From assembly GCF_001761485.1 (NCBI RefSeq), contig NC_090775.1:3293001-3357000 (forward strand): a stretch of 64,000 bases of DNA. Reading direction: 5' to 3'. Positions within the stretch are counted from its first letter, which is position 1, and the number at the start of each line of letters is the position of its first letter. Of the stretch, positions 12,001-21,320 are shown in pieces. Source of the DNA: Yarrowia lipolytica (lineage: Eukaryota; Ascomycota; Dipodascomycetes; Dipodascales). The translations under genes were made by a program, and so were the position numbers. The notes beneath the pieces were generated by a model, which saw only the letters and a list, made by a program, of their open reading frames with translations, was not told the DNA's origin and did not search any database.

Positions 12001-13164
12001 GGATCGAGGGAGGATGTGGCCAGAGAACTCGCGGTCGACTATGCGACAGGGACCCTTCGGCTAATAGACGGGTTTTATGACTGCAGTAGCTGCAGCACCC
12101 TACGGCGACTCGTTATATCGTCCTGGTGGCGCTTTAGCGCGATTAGAGAGCTGCAAAACAATGCTAGTTTTTGGTCCCAGTGGCCCTCAGTCCAAGCCTC
12201 TCGGTAACACGAGTACCAGTCTCTGCTTGATATCAGAATGCACGAAGGAAAGTTGTCTTCGTTCTTCTAGACACTCAGATCAGGGACAGTTTGACCCCAT
12301 CAAACTTTTGGATGCAAGCAGCCATGTGACGAATAAATGTGACAATCGGAGCCTGTAGCTCTGTGAAAAACGTGGATTAGGTCCCTTAGCTCGAAGACGA
12401 AACAGTGCTATACTGGCCGCTCAGGGACTCTCTAAGCGCCCCAGGCAGACACGTCAGTGGTCTACTGGACCTGGTGGCAGCGTCGTTTATTACTTTTTCG
12501 CACTACTTGTGGCCAAGACGCTAATCTGTCGCCGTAGGTTTTTCGATATTGACGTCCACGTTTGGTTTTTGATTTTGATTTTTCGGTCTCCAAAATAAAA
12601 TTTGAGCAGGCAGGGAGAGAGAAAGAGCCAAGCCCAAAAAGCAAATTATTAGGTTCCAGATCAAAGAGAGGTTGGCTTTCTAGGTTTTGGTAACTGCGCT
12701 TGTTGTCGATCATCGTTAATACAAGTCCTTATATGTGGGACCCCGGTAGTCTTTAGAATAATTTTTTTTTTGGTACCTCCGCCCTTTCTCCAGACAAGTC
12801 ATCTCTACAGCTCGCTCGCACCACGCACAGCACGTTCTGCACCTGCCCCGCCCTGTTGCAGCTCAAAACGCCCACGTTCCCTAAACATACACCAATTGTG
12901 TACCCTCCTTGCTTCGCTCACGCGTGTCTAATAAGGGGTAACTTTGACCTACACTCTCACTACCGCTGTCCAGCTCCGTCACAGCCCACTTGACTAAAAG
13001 CAACATCTCTGCTTGCACATATACAGTACCCCTACTTAACCCCTTAGATCTGCAGTATATCATCTCAGACGACCCCGGAACCTCCCCCTGAACCGATATT
13101 ATCCTACGCTCCCCCCTAAATCTGCACCCCACCAAATCACCACAAACAACTACTACCGCCTATA
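9023..13164. other. 4.1 kb region without a recognised gene
   Basis: No protein, tRNA or rRNA gene was recognised in this long gap. ORFs at 9581-9883, 9886-10329 (TTG start) and 11923-12207 are short and unlike known families. TACTTGTA motifs occur at about 11077 and 11689. The last 400 bases are CT-rich and probably form the promoter and leader of the Ser-rich protein gene at 13165. An unannotated non-coding RNA or spliced gene cannot be excluded. Confidence 0.45.
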
Positions 13165-14901
13165 ATGCTGTCTCGAACTCCCCGACCAGACACCAAGCAC
13201 AAGCGAAAGTCGTCACTACTGGATCTCTTCGGTCTCGGACAACTCGCAAAGGAAGACCCCCAGGTGCCTGAAATCTCAGCACCCATCCCCAGCTCGCTAC
13301 AGCAGTTCCATACGACCCCCCAGGATCTGCAAGGCGAGTTCATCGATCTCACTCTGGGCGCCAAACGAGACTCGTCACACTTTCACGCTGAATGTGAAAC
13401 GCCGCCCAAACGGCGCTCCTACTACGACCCCAACACAGACCAGCTTTCGCCCATTCAAAACGTGGACGCCAACGACCTCGTCAACGAAACCATCTCGCTG
13501 CGAAACAGAGACTCCAGCAGGGACTACACTCACCTGTCCCACTCCGCGCAACCGTCACTGTCGGAATCTCTCCACGACTCCGAGTCACACTGCATGTCAG
13601 AGTCGCAACCGCAGACACCCCATACAGACTACAACGACGAATTTGAAGACGACGACGCTGCCATCCTACAAGCCGAGTGCGTCGAATTCCATCAACCGCG
13701 ATTCCAGACAATGAACCCGGCGTCCATGCACTCTGTCTCCACCATTGGAGATGCCTGTGTGCGAGTTGGATGCTCTTCTCCCGCCTTCTCGGACGCTGAT
13801 CCATTCAAGAAGCGAGAGTCGATGCTCTCCACCTCCACTCTGGACAGAACCCCCTCGAAAAGAGGCAACAAAAATGATCTCATCGACAGATACCTCAACT
13901 CCCTCTACGATAGTCAAGATCACCCTTCCATCGACGATGACATGAACATGGACGTTGACGAAGATACTACTCGAGTCTACTATCAGCATCCCGTGACTCC
14001 TCCCCAGTCCACGTTCAACTTCCCCACAAGAGATTCCTCTCTGCCCCAAAATTCACCTCGAAACGAGTTACAATCTGCATCTTCCTGTTATTCTTCTAAT
14101 GTGTCTAGCGCCCAAAAGTCCGTTCAGGTGGAAGACGCCTCGTTCGCTATGATCAACCCTTACGCCAACGGTTCCCGGTCATCTTCTGCATCTGTCAATG
14201 TGGTACCTCGATCCCGAGTGGCCTCTTCAGGCGGAGTTAACAGAAAGCCTGTTCCTGCCAGACAGGAGGAGTCCGTCATGGGAGAATTTGAGAACGAGCT
14301 GGCCCGTCTGGACTCCATTGGTACCTTCACTGAGCTGCCTCCTCCTGTCTCATACGCCAGTTCTATCATCAGCGATAAGTTGACCCCCCACCCTGCTCTT
14401 GTCAATGCTCGCAACACTGCTCCTGGAATGGGTTCTCGAAACGGCTCACAGCGAGACATTTCCCGAGATATGGCTGGCATGTCCATTGCCTCCTCCTCGA
14501 CACAGTCGGTCAACCATGCTGCTCGAAACCCCCATATTCAGCAGCACTCCACTACACCTTCTGTTTCTTCTGACAACAGATCCAAAAGACATTCTCTCAG
14601 TGGCAAGTTTGGTAAGCTTAAGGACTTTGGGCGACGAATTACACACTCCAAGCCTACTGCTCCTGCTCCTACTCCCGCTGTCTCTTCTGCTGCCCCTACC
14701 CCTCGACCTGGTTCTAACAGATCTGACAACAGCCGACGACGATCCATGCTGGGCTTGTTTGGCTCTTCTGGCGAAGACAACAAGAACTCTTCTGCTTCGC
14801 ACCGACGAACCTCTACTCTTGCTAGCAGCCACATCAACGTTGCCCCTGTTATTAACATGCGGTTCGAGTCTGAAAAGCCCGACATTGGACGAGGATTCTA
14901 G
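13165..14901 (+). CDS. Ser-rich, largely disordered protein of unknown function
   Basis: A 578-residue hydrophilic protein that I do not recognise. It is rich in Ser, Asn, Asp and Pro, has no membrane segment and looks mostly disordered. Two short basic-Ser-hydrophobic blocks frame it: KRKSSLLDLFGLG near the N-terminus (residues 13-25) and RRRSMLGLFGSSG near the C-terminus (524-536). A related basic block, SKRHSLSGKFGKLKDFGRRI, lies between them near residue 480. Such K/R-K/R-x-S sites fit basophilic kinases such as PKA, and the amphipathic SLLxLFG pattern could bind a partner or membrane. Codon use matches the neighbouring genes, and the length makes a real gene very likely. The start is the first ATG of a long open frame. 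Any role in signalling or polarity is inference. Confidence 0.8.
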   Translation: MLSRTPRPDTKHKRKSSLLDLFGLGQLAKEDPQVPEISAPIPSSLQQFHTTPQDLQGEFIDLTLGAKRDSSHFHAECETPPKRRSYYDPNTDQLSPIQNVDANDLVNETISLRNRDSSRDYTHLSHSAQPSLSESLHDSESHCMSESQPQTPHTDYNDEFEDDDAAILQAECVEFHQPRFQTMNPASMHSVSTIGDACVRVGCSSPAFSDADPFKKRESMLSTSTLDRTPSKRGNKNDLIDRYLNSLYDSQDHPSIDDDMNMDVDEDTTRVYYQHPVTPPQSTFNFPTRDSSLPQNSPRNELQSASSCYSSNVSSAQKSVQVEDASFAMINPYANGSRSSSASVNVVPRSRVASSGGVNRKPVPARQEESVMGEFENELARLDSIGTFTELPPPVSYASSIISDKLTPHPALVNARNTAPGMGSRNGSQRDISRDMAGMSIASSSTQSVNHAARNPHIQQHSTTPSVSSDNRSKRHSLSGKFGKLKDFGRRITHSKPTAPAPTPAVSSAAPTPRPGSNRSDNSRRRSMLGLFGSSGEDNKNSSASHRRTSTLASSHINVAPVINMRFESEKPDIGRGF

Positions 14902-16565
14902 TGTTACCTTTTGTTTCACTCTATAATTTATTGCATTTCTACCACCCAACTGTGAATGAGTAGGTACGAGCGACACCGTACAGTAGGATACGTCGACAGC
15001 CACTGTTTCGATGTGAGCAAACATTGTAGCTATTGTTATCCTCTTGATAGCTGCTCATTTCGCAATTTCCCTTCTTGGAAGTGTTGGAAGTGTGCACTTA
15101 CTCGTAATTAGACACTGCGATAATTATGTGGCCTGTGTGCTGGAAGGAAATGACCTGCTCAAGATTATTATTGGAGGAGATGATAGGTCTCATACAGCGT
15201 AATATTTGTTCGATAATATCGGAACTGAGCTCGGCTAATTTTGTTTCAGCTCCAACTAATCTCTCGAGAGACTTTTTGCTTACATGTCAGCAGTGCTATG
15301 CTCAGATGGTGCCATACAGTGGGGAGGTCCGAGAGGTACACACGGTATAGGGAGGAAGCAAGAGGCAATAAGGCATGTAGATGGTTAGATTTTTTGATAG
15401 CATAAACGAAATGGAAACAAACGAAATACGGCGGCCGATACGGCGATTAAATGTCTCACAAATTTTTCAGGGTGTAACCGAGTGAAATGAGCTTGAGTGG
15501 TCGGTCTGGAAGAGACAAGTATTTCCGTCCTGTCCTCCAGATGAGTTGTTAATTTCTCTTCTATAATACCCGCCTCCCTAATACGCCCTGGCGATCCAAC
15601 CAGCACGATCTACGTTGCTTTGTTTTAGCTCTATCGAAAGATTTCGGCGGCAGATTAGACACACGATTTGAGTGCGTGGTAGGAGCACTCTGACAAGGTT
15701 CCGTGACTGCTGCACCGGAGTGATACAGGAAGTGCAAAGTGAAGACGAGAAGAGTCTACCGGTTCGTGGCGGTAGCTGTCAAAAAATCACAAAAACATGG
15801 GCGAAAATACTCGCCTGACTTATGCCACACACATCTTCTTGGGTTTAAATGGGCGACGTAGGCCTCAACTTGTCTGGAGCCGCCGTAAGATGCAACAGCT
15901 TCAACGCATGTCTCACCTGAAGGCTTCTACATCGTACTGGGCAAGGTTTTGAGTGGATTAGCGGAACCTGGGTGAGCATCTTACATGTTGACAGGGCTGG
16001 GTGGAAACAAGCGTTTTTGTTTGGCTATCGGCAGCATTTCCCAATCCGGTAAATTGACAAGTATCAGTGGGTATAACAGTAGTTATGTACGATTACTTAT
16101 GTTGGGGAAACAGGGTCGTAGAAGGCCCGTTGGGGTGGGTCTGAGCACTTTGCGGATTTCTCTTTCTCGGTTCCTTTTGACAGAGTTCTGGCAGGGTGCA
16201 TTCGGCGCACCCTGGCGCAGTCGAGTGACGATCTCTGAATCTACTTACTAATTCGGCAATGTAATTGTGACAGACGAGTATGTAATTATGGTACAGTAAC
16301 ATCAAATGGAATGTCAATATTTGTACAGGTACGATTACAAGTACCGTTACTCATAGTTGTGTATGTAGTGTACTAGTTACCGCTACATCATGATGTAAGG
16401 GTAGTGTACATACTACTACGCTGACATAATCACACTTGAGCTTACGATTACTGTGCTGCAGTTCTTGAATACCATCCCGTCCTCTGTATACAGTGCATCT
16501 CCTCAATTACTAGACAAATAAATAAAGCGCATTCCCTCGTCTGTTGCTAGATCCCACTCACCTCC
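14902..16565. other. intergenic region with a perfect 14-bp palindrome
   Basis: About 1.7 kb between convergent genes, larger than needed for two 3' ends. It has no recognised gene. A perfect palindrome TACATCATGATGTA lies at 16384-16397 inside a wider imperfect dyad of GTAGT/ACTAC steps, and a TACAAGTA motif lies at about 16336. Confidence 0.5.
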
Positions 16566-17330
16566 TTAGGCACTGCTGCGCCGACTTCGACTCTCCTTTT
16601 CACTCTCAGGCATGATGAACTCCGGCTCCTCAATGCCTCGTCGTGCTAGCTGATAAGCCGAACTGACCCATCTGTCGCCTGTGTTGGTGCCAACCAGTTG
16701 AAATTGGAAGAACACGCCCTTGTACGCCAGCTTTTTGAGCAACTTGTCGATCGCCAGAATGTACTCTTGGTTCTCCACAGGATAACCCTGGGTCGTTTTC
16801 CAGCCGTTCTTTTTCCATTCCTCCAAATACACCGTCAGACACTCCAACACATAGACCGAGTCTGTTCTGATCTCCCACTTGGGGTAGTCTCGTCGATTCC
16901 AGACGATTCGCAACGCCTGGTAAACTGCTGCCAGCTCAGCCCTCTGGGTCGTGTGCTTGGAGCCATGCAACGGACCCGAAAAGTTGCAGATGTTGGGGGC
17001 TCCAAAAACAATGCCAATGCCACCCTTGGAGTTGACGTAGCCGTTGTTGTCACACACACCAGACGTGTAGAGCACCCGGATCGGGTTTCCGTACCCGTCC
17101 ACAGTGTGCAAACCTCCTCCAAGAGGCGTCTTCATGTATGCGTCGGCCTCCTGCTCATACATGAACTCTTTGGCGTTGGAATCGGGATAGTTGGTGAGCA
17201 TGAGGACAGCCATGTTTCTGTCCGTGTACACTCCGGGCTTGTGGCCCATGCGCACAACATAGTGTGGCGTGGATGGCGGTTGTTCTGTGATGCCATAATT
17301 GGGGTCTTCAGCAGTAGTTACTGGCTGCAT
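16566..17330 (-). CDS. RNase H1-like protein with degenerate catalytic site (paralogue 1)
   Basis: A 254-residue protein with the RNase H1 plan. An N-terminal hybrid-binding-like domain (GHKPGVYTDRNMA, residues 29-41) precedes an RNase H type I fold (~84-235). The Glu of the active site is kept (Glu132 in QRAEL), as is the second Asp (Asp157 in RTDSVYV). The basic substrate handle WKKNGWKT (172-179) is almost identical to that of E. coli RNase HI. The first catalytic Asp is Ser90 (YTSG instead of YTDG), and the last Asp is not found in the GTNTGDRW region, so RNA cleavage is unlikely unless the metal site is rebuilt. The frame begins with GTG further upstream; I take the first ATG at 17328-17330. 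A paralogue lies 1.4 kb away on the same strand. A binding role for RNA-DNA hybrids is inference. Confidence 0.85.
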   Translation of the reverse strand: MQPVTTAEDPNYGITEQPPSTPHYVVRMGHKPGVYTDRNMAVLMLTNYPDSNAKEFMYEQEADAYMKTPLGGGLHTVDGYGNPIRVLYTSGVCDNNGYVNSKGGIGIVFGAPNICNFSGPLHGSKHTTQRAELAAVYQALRIVWNRRDYPKWEIRTDSVYVLECLTVYLEEWKKNGWKTTQGYPVENQEYILAIDKLLKKLAYKGVFFQFQLVGTNTGDRWVSSAYQLARRGIEEPEFIMPESEKESRSRRSSA

Positions 17331-18704
17331 CGTTGTTCGGAGCACTTGTGAGTCGATTGTGTACCCTAGTCGTCCTGGTCGTGTGGCCTTATATGTAGAG
17401 GTGGGTCCCTGGCTGGCAAAAACCTAGATGACGCGCAACTCAATGTCTATATACCGTGAAAGATACAAGATGTTTTTTTGCGCATTTCAGATTTCGGCTC
17501 CAACAGCTCGCCCGCAACAAAACTGTTGGGAAAGCCTAGCAAACCTACCCGGATAGGCAGGTGCGGCTTATCGGCACATGCACCATGTAGGGCAAACTTG
17601 CTTTCGATAAGACAAAGCCGAGGTCGTCAAGAAACGACGATCGTCACACACACAATCACGGGCTCGTGGCTATCATACACTATCCACACACCAAGACTGT
17701 AGTACATCCATACTCTAGACCAGCAGTTATCAGCTGCAGATTGGGTGTCTCATAGCTGCTGATTTAGCCTCGTGCTAATACGGCAGTTTTTAGAATACTG
17801 TAGCCACGGGCAAACTCTCAGTTGGCGGATAAGGCGTCATCGCGTGTGGATCCAGCTTTCGCGTGCATAAGGACGATACGTCCATTTCATAGATATACGG
17901 CCTGTGCAAAAAATGTGGGGTAAAAATGTACTTTGGATGTAGCGTACTCGTGTGCACCAATACAGCAGTTCTTTGTTCTATATGTTTCCAGATCAGGTCT
18001 TTTCGCTTTTCTTTATCCAATATACAGTAGCTACGACATGCAACACCCATGTCATGTGAGACAGCGGCGCCGAACGTTGGATCAGTGTCTAGTGAATAAT
18101 CCTCTACTGTACATCTCACCCGTAACAATTGCCATACCACCCGTCCAGTCAAGGCACTTCCCATAGCATGTACTTGTATCAATAACCAAAACTGCACGGA
18201 TATGCACCCAAATACGCCACGGCTATATCCATACGACCCCCATCCGACTCCCTGCGCATCCTTCACCATGTATCCCTTGTGTCCCTCTGCACATGCCGTT
18301 ATCATACATATCCCGTCAGAGGGACATAACTGAACGTCGAGTGAGGGCTCCTGTTTTCACAACAGTAAAAAACGGAGATATGTCAGTTACGGACGTGGTA
18401 AATGTCGCCCACACTCGCTCACACTTCCGTTCCTCCGAAAACAACTCTCTCTCTCTTATGACGTTTTCAAAGACCCCCACAAAACATCATGTGAAACACT
18501 TCGAAACAAAGAACTTGTTGAGCAGAAGCTGGCCGTGAGACGCTGTATCACCACGGGCTGTATGGAAATAACCACCACAAAGTTGGGCTGTACTGAGACC
18601 CGTTGGCTATCGTGTGTTCCAGACCTCTCTACGATTGTAGTGAAGTGACTCTTCCAGATCGTCTGTCACGACTGGCCCTTTCAAATTGGATAGTCCCAGT
18701 AAGA
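17331..18704. other. spacer between the two RNase H-like paralogues
   Basis: About 1.4 kb holding the upstream region of paralogue 1 (a minus-strand ACATATAAGG sequence near 17390) and the downstream flank of paralogue 2. A 171-codon minus-strand ORF at 17790-18305 starts with ATG but has no family I recognise and a composition unlike the neighbours. I leave it uncalled. Confidence 0.5.
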
Positions 18705-19391
18705 CTAGTACTTGTAGGTGGGTTCCAGAACACCCCGCTTGGCCAACTTCATGGCCTTGTTGTAGCCCTTCTCATTGGTGTTGCAGACATGCTTGAATGA
18801 GAAGATATCGCCATAAAAGGTCTTCATAAAGATCCATCGATTGATAGAGTAATAGATATCTGCATTAGCAACCAGCCGTCCATTGCTGCCCTTCCAATGC
18901 TTGTTTCGAATGGCCTCCATCTCTGTCGTCACGCTCTTGAAGGCTTCAATGCTGTGGATTCGAATCTGCCACTTCTCCAGGTCACTTCGCTGGTAGATGA
19001 TCTGCAACGCCTGGTAAATAGCCACAAGCTCTGCACGTTTCTGACTGATGCCAATCTCCTCCATGGGGCCCGTATAGTTGCAGGGGTTGTTTTCTCCAAA
19101 CCAAATGCCCATTCCACACATGTCCTCCTCATCTCGGTAAGCACACACGTAAACCACGTAACGATGATGCCCATCTTCGTCTACGGTGTACAAACCGTTC
19201 CACGTCGGGCGAGATTCTCTGTACTCGTCTGCTTCGTCCCAGGTCGTGTGCACTTCTGGGTGTGAGTCGGGGTAGTTAGAAACCGCATTTTGGGCCTCCT
19301 TCAGCTCAGTAAAAGTATTGGCACCCTTATGGCTGATCTTGACCGTGTAATAGGGCCCCGGATGAACTCTTCTGCTGTCGGCCCAAGGCAT
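18705..19391 (-). CDS. RNase H1-like protein with degenerate catalytic site (paralogue 2)
   Basis: A 228-residue relative of the gene at 16566-17330, on the same strand. Shared landmarks include the N-terminal hybrid-binding-like segment with NYPDS (39-43) and WDEADEY, the GxGIxFG strand (93-99), the N-x-T/S-GP turn, and the helix KRAELVAIYQALQII (118-132). Only one catalytic residue survives, Glu121. The first Asp position is Cys83 or its neighbour (VYVCAYR), the second is His146 (RIHSIEA against RTDSVYV in paralogue 1), and the last is absent. The handle is also altered. The frame is nevertheless open over its full length with normal codon use, so it is probably expressed. The start is the first ATG. 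I infer a non-catalytic protein derived by duplication of an RNase H1 gene. Confidence 0.8.
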   Translation of the reverse strand: MPWADSRRVHPGPYYTVKISHKGANTFTELKEAQNAVSNYPDSHPEVHTTWDEADEYRESRPTWNGLYTVDEDGHHRYVVYVCAYRDEEDMCGMGIWFGENNPCNYTGPMEEIGISQKRAELVAIYQALQIIYQRSDLEKWQIRIHSIEAFKSVTTEMEAIRNKHWKGSNGRLVANADIYYSINRWIFMKTFYGDIFSFKHVCNTNEKGYNKAMKLAKRGVLEPTYKY

Positions 19392-19940
19392 TTTGTGGTG
19401 TGATGTGGTGTGTCAAGATAGTCTGTGGGAGGTGGAACTCAATCTGCGTGTGAGACGCAGGTGGGGGTACCAAAATGGTTAGTAGAGTGGGGAGTGTAGG
19501 AGGGATTGGTTTGGAAGAAGAATTTGGGTATAATTTGGTCGCGAGCCAGTCAAATATTCTACTCTAGCAGGTCTGGGGGCAGTGGGGGACATTTGAAATG
19601 GTTGATAAACATACCAATGATTCACAGAGACAGCATCCAGATACTGATGATGACAGCGTATTCAAAAGGTGGAACAATCCGAAGGTCAAATATGTGTTAT
19701 ACACAACGGCAGTGTACGCAGTACATTTCTTAATATGGCATTCAAAAATTCGCCAGCTAACAAGAACAGTTCCTCTGAGAAAGCGGGTACATCACTCGGC
19801 ACTTCCAATAACAAATTTGTGTGAATAATCCGAACATTACACCATTCTTCATTCAATTCTTCATTCACTCAGCCTACAGTAGCTACAGAATTTACTTGTT
19901 CTTGTTCATTAGAATTTGTTACTGAATCTATGGAAACATT
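19392..19940. other. short intergenic region
   Basis: About 550 bases between two leftward genes: promoter of RNase H-like paralogue 2 on the left and the 3' flank of the acid phosphatase on the right. Small ORFs at 19506-19733 and 19598-19828 are unrecognised and AT-rich. Confidence 0.5.
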
Positions 19941-21320
19941 TTAAAGAAGAAGGGCGGCAACACCAACCAGGGCGGCACCAAGGGAAACAACGGCAGCTTC
20001 AGCACCGTTCTTGTTGTGGGAAACAGAGCCCTTGGCAGCAGCTACACCGGCAGATCCGGAGGCCTTAGCGCCAGTAGCAGTGCCATTGTGGCCTGCAGTT
20101 GAGTTGCTGGCGACAGAGGAGTTGCCAGACTTGACCAGATCAGCAATGGCTGGCAGAATCTTGTTGCCGGAAGTACCAGTAGCGTTAATGAGAGGAGTAG
20201 GGAAGCCAAGAGACTTGTCGGAGAAGTAGCCGGGGTAGGAAAAGTTGTTGTACAGACCGTGCTCGGTGATGTTGTGGTTGGTGACAGAAGAACCAATCTT
20301 GTCGGCAACGAATTTGAAGACGTTAGCAGTGACGTCTCCTCGTCCAAGATGGGGAAGCCCCCAGTTAGCTTGAACAGTAGCAATGTTAGAGTAATGGTTA
20401 TAGACGGTGTCATCAGTGGTACCCTTGAGGTTCTCGGGGATGGCACCTCCAAGCAGAAGAGCAAAAACTCGGTTCTGCTCGGTGTATGTCTCTGTCTCAT
20501 CAAAGGTCAGGATGATGAGGTTGTCTTTCATGAAGTCAGTGTTGTTGAGGAGGGGGGACAGGAAGTTGTAAGACCAGGTTCCAGAGACCTCAATGTCGGT
20601 ATCGTGACCGTCGTTTGTCATGTTGGGGGTGATGAAGGCCCACTGGGGGAGGTCCTTGTCAGCCACATCTTTGTGGAACTCGGTGAAGTTCTTGAGGTTA
20701 CCAAGTCGCTCCGGCTTCTTAGTAACCGAGTCGTACATGACCAGGGGGTTGTGCTTTCGGACGTAGTCGTTGGCGTAGTCGGTCTGTCGAGAGTAGTTGA
20801 AGCCCTGGAAGCCGGTGTAGGGCTGATGCTCCTGGTACTCACCCCACGAGATGGACTTGGAGTCGAGCAGGTCGGCAACTGTGAAGATCTCCTCGGGAAG
20901 AGTTCGGTAAATGTCATCGAAGATACCAAAGTAGTCTCCACCGACAGCAGCAACATAGTTTGGCTCGGAGGGGTGGGTCAGAGCAAAATAGTTAGTGAGA
21001 AGGATACCCTGCTTGGTCAGAGCCTTGAGGCCGGCCTGGTCAAAGGCCTTCTGGTAGTCAGTGTTCTCCAGCCAGATCTGATGGTATCTGTCGAAAGCCT
21101 TACCCTTAACTGTCTTCTTGGACTTGAAAGAGTTGGAAGTGGCAGTGGCAGCGGCAGCCTTGATCTCAGCCAGATCAGGGGTCTGGGAGGGGATCACGGG
21201 AGTGTTGGTGTACAGAGTCTTGGTGTTTCCAGTGAAAGCCTGAGTCTGGGTCTCTCCGAGACCGGGAGTGAAGCCAGCAGCGGCGACAGTGGAGGCGAGA
21301 GCCAGAACGGTGAGCTTCAT
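19941..21320 (-). CDS. secreted acid phosphatase, phosphoesterase family, GPI-type
   Basis: A 459-residue acid phosphatase of the phosphoesterase/phospholipase-C-like family found in fungi. A clear signal peptide starts at the second in-frame ATG (MKLTVLALASTVAAAG), so I place the start at 21318-21320 rather than at the ATG seven codons upstream, which would put polar residues before it. Family motifs are present in order: ENTD (85-88), HPSEPNY (116-122), PNMTNDGHDTD (232-242) and TFDETE (272-277), which supply the metal and phosphate ligands. Many N-x-S/T sites indicate glycosylation. The C-terminus is Ala/Ser/Gly-rich and ends in a short hydrophobic tail, as expected for GPI attachment to membrane or wall. 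The likely role is release of phosphate from extracellular organic phosphate. Phosphate regulation is plausible, but no operator was recognised. Confidence 0.88.
   Translation of the reverse strand: MKLTVLALASTVAAAGFTPGLGETQTQAFTGNTKTLYTNTPVIPSQTPDLAEIKAAAATATSNSFKSKKTVKGKAFDRYHQIWLENTDYQKAFDQAGLKALTKQGILLTNYFALTHPSEPNYVAAVGGDYFGIFDDIYRTLPEEIFTVADLLDSKSISWGEYQEHQPYTGFQGFNYSRQTDYANDYVRKHNPLVMYDSVTKKPERLGNLKNFTEFHKDVADKDLPQWAFITPNMTNDGHDTDIEVSGTWSYNFLSPLLNNTDFMKDNLIILTFDETETYTEQNRVFALLLGGAIPENLKGTTDDTVYNHYSNIATVQANWGLPHLGRGDVTANVFKFVADKIGSSVTNHNITEHGLYNNFSYPGYFSDKSLGFPTPLINATGTSGNKILPAIADLVKSGNSSVASNSTAGHNGTATGAKASGSAGVAAAKGSVSHNKNGAEAAVVSLGAALVGVAALLL

Noticed and set aside
17790-18305. Minus-strand ORF of 171 codons between the RNase H-like genes
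   Set aside because: ATG start, but no recognised family, no coding bias like the neighbours and rare codons. It may be chance. Conservation in related species would change this.
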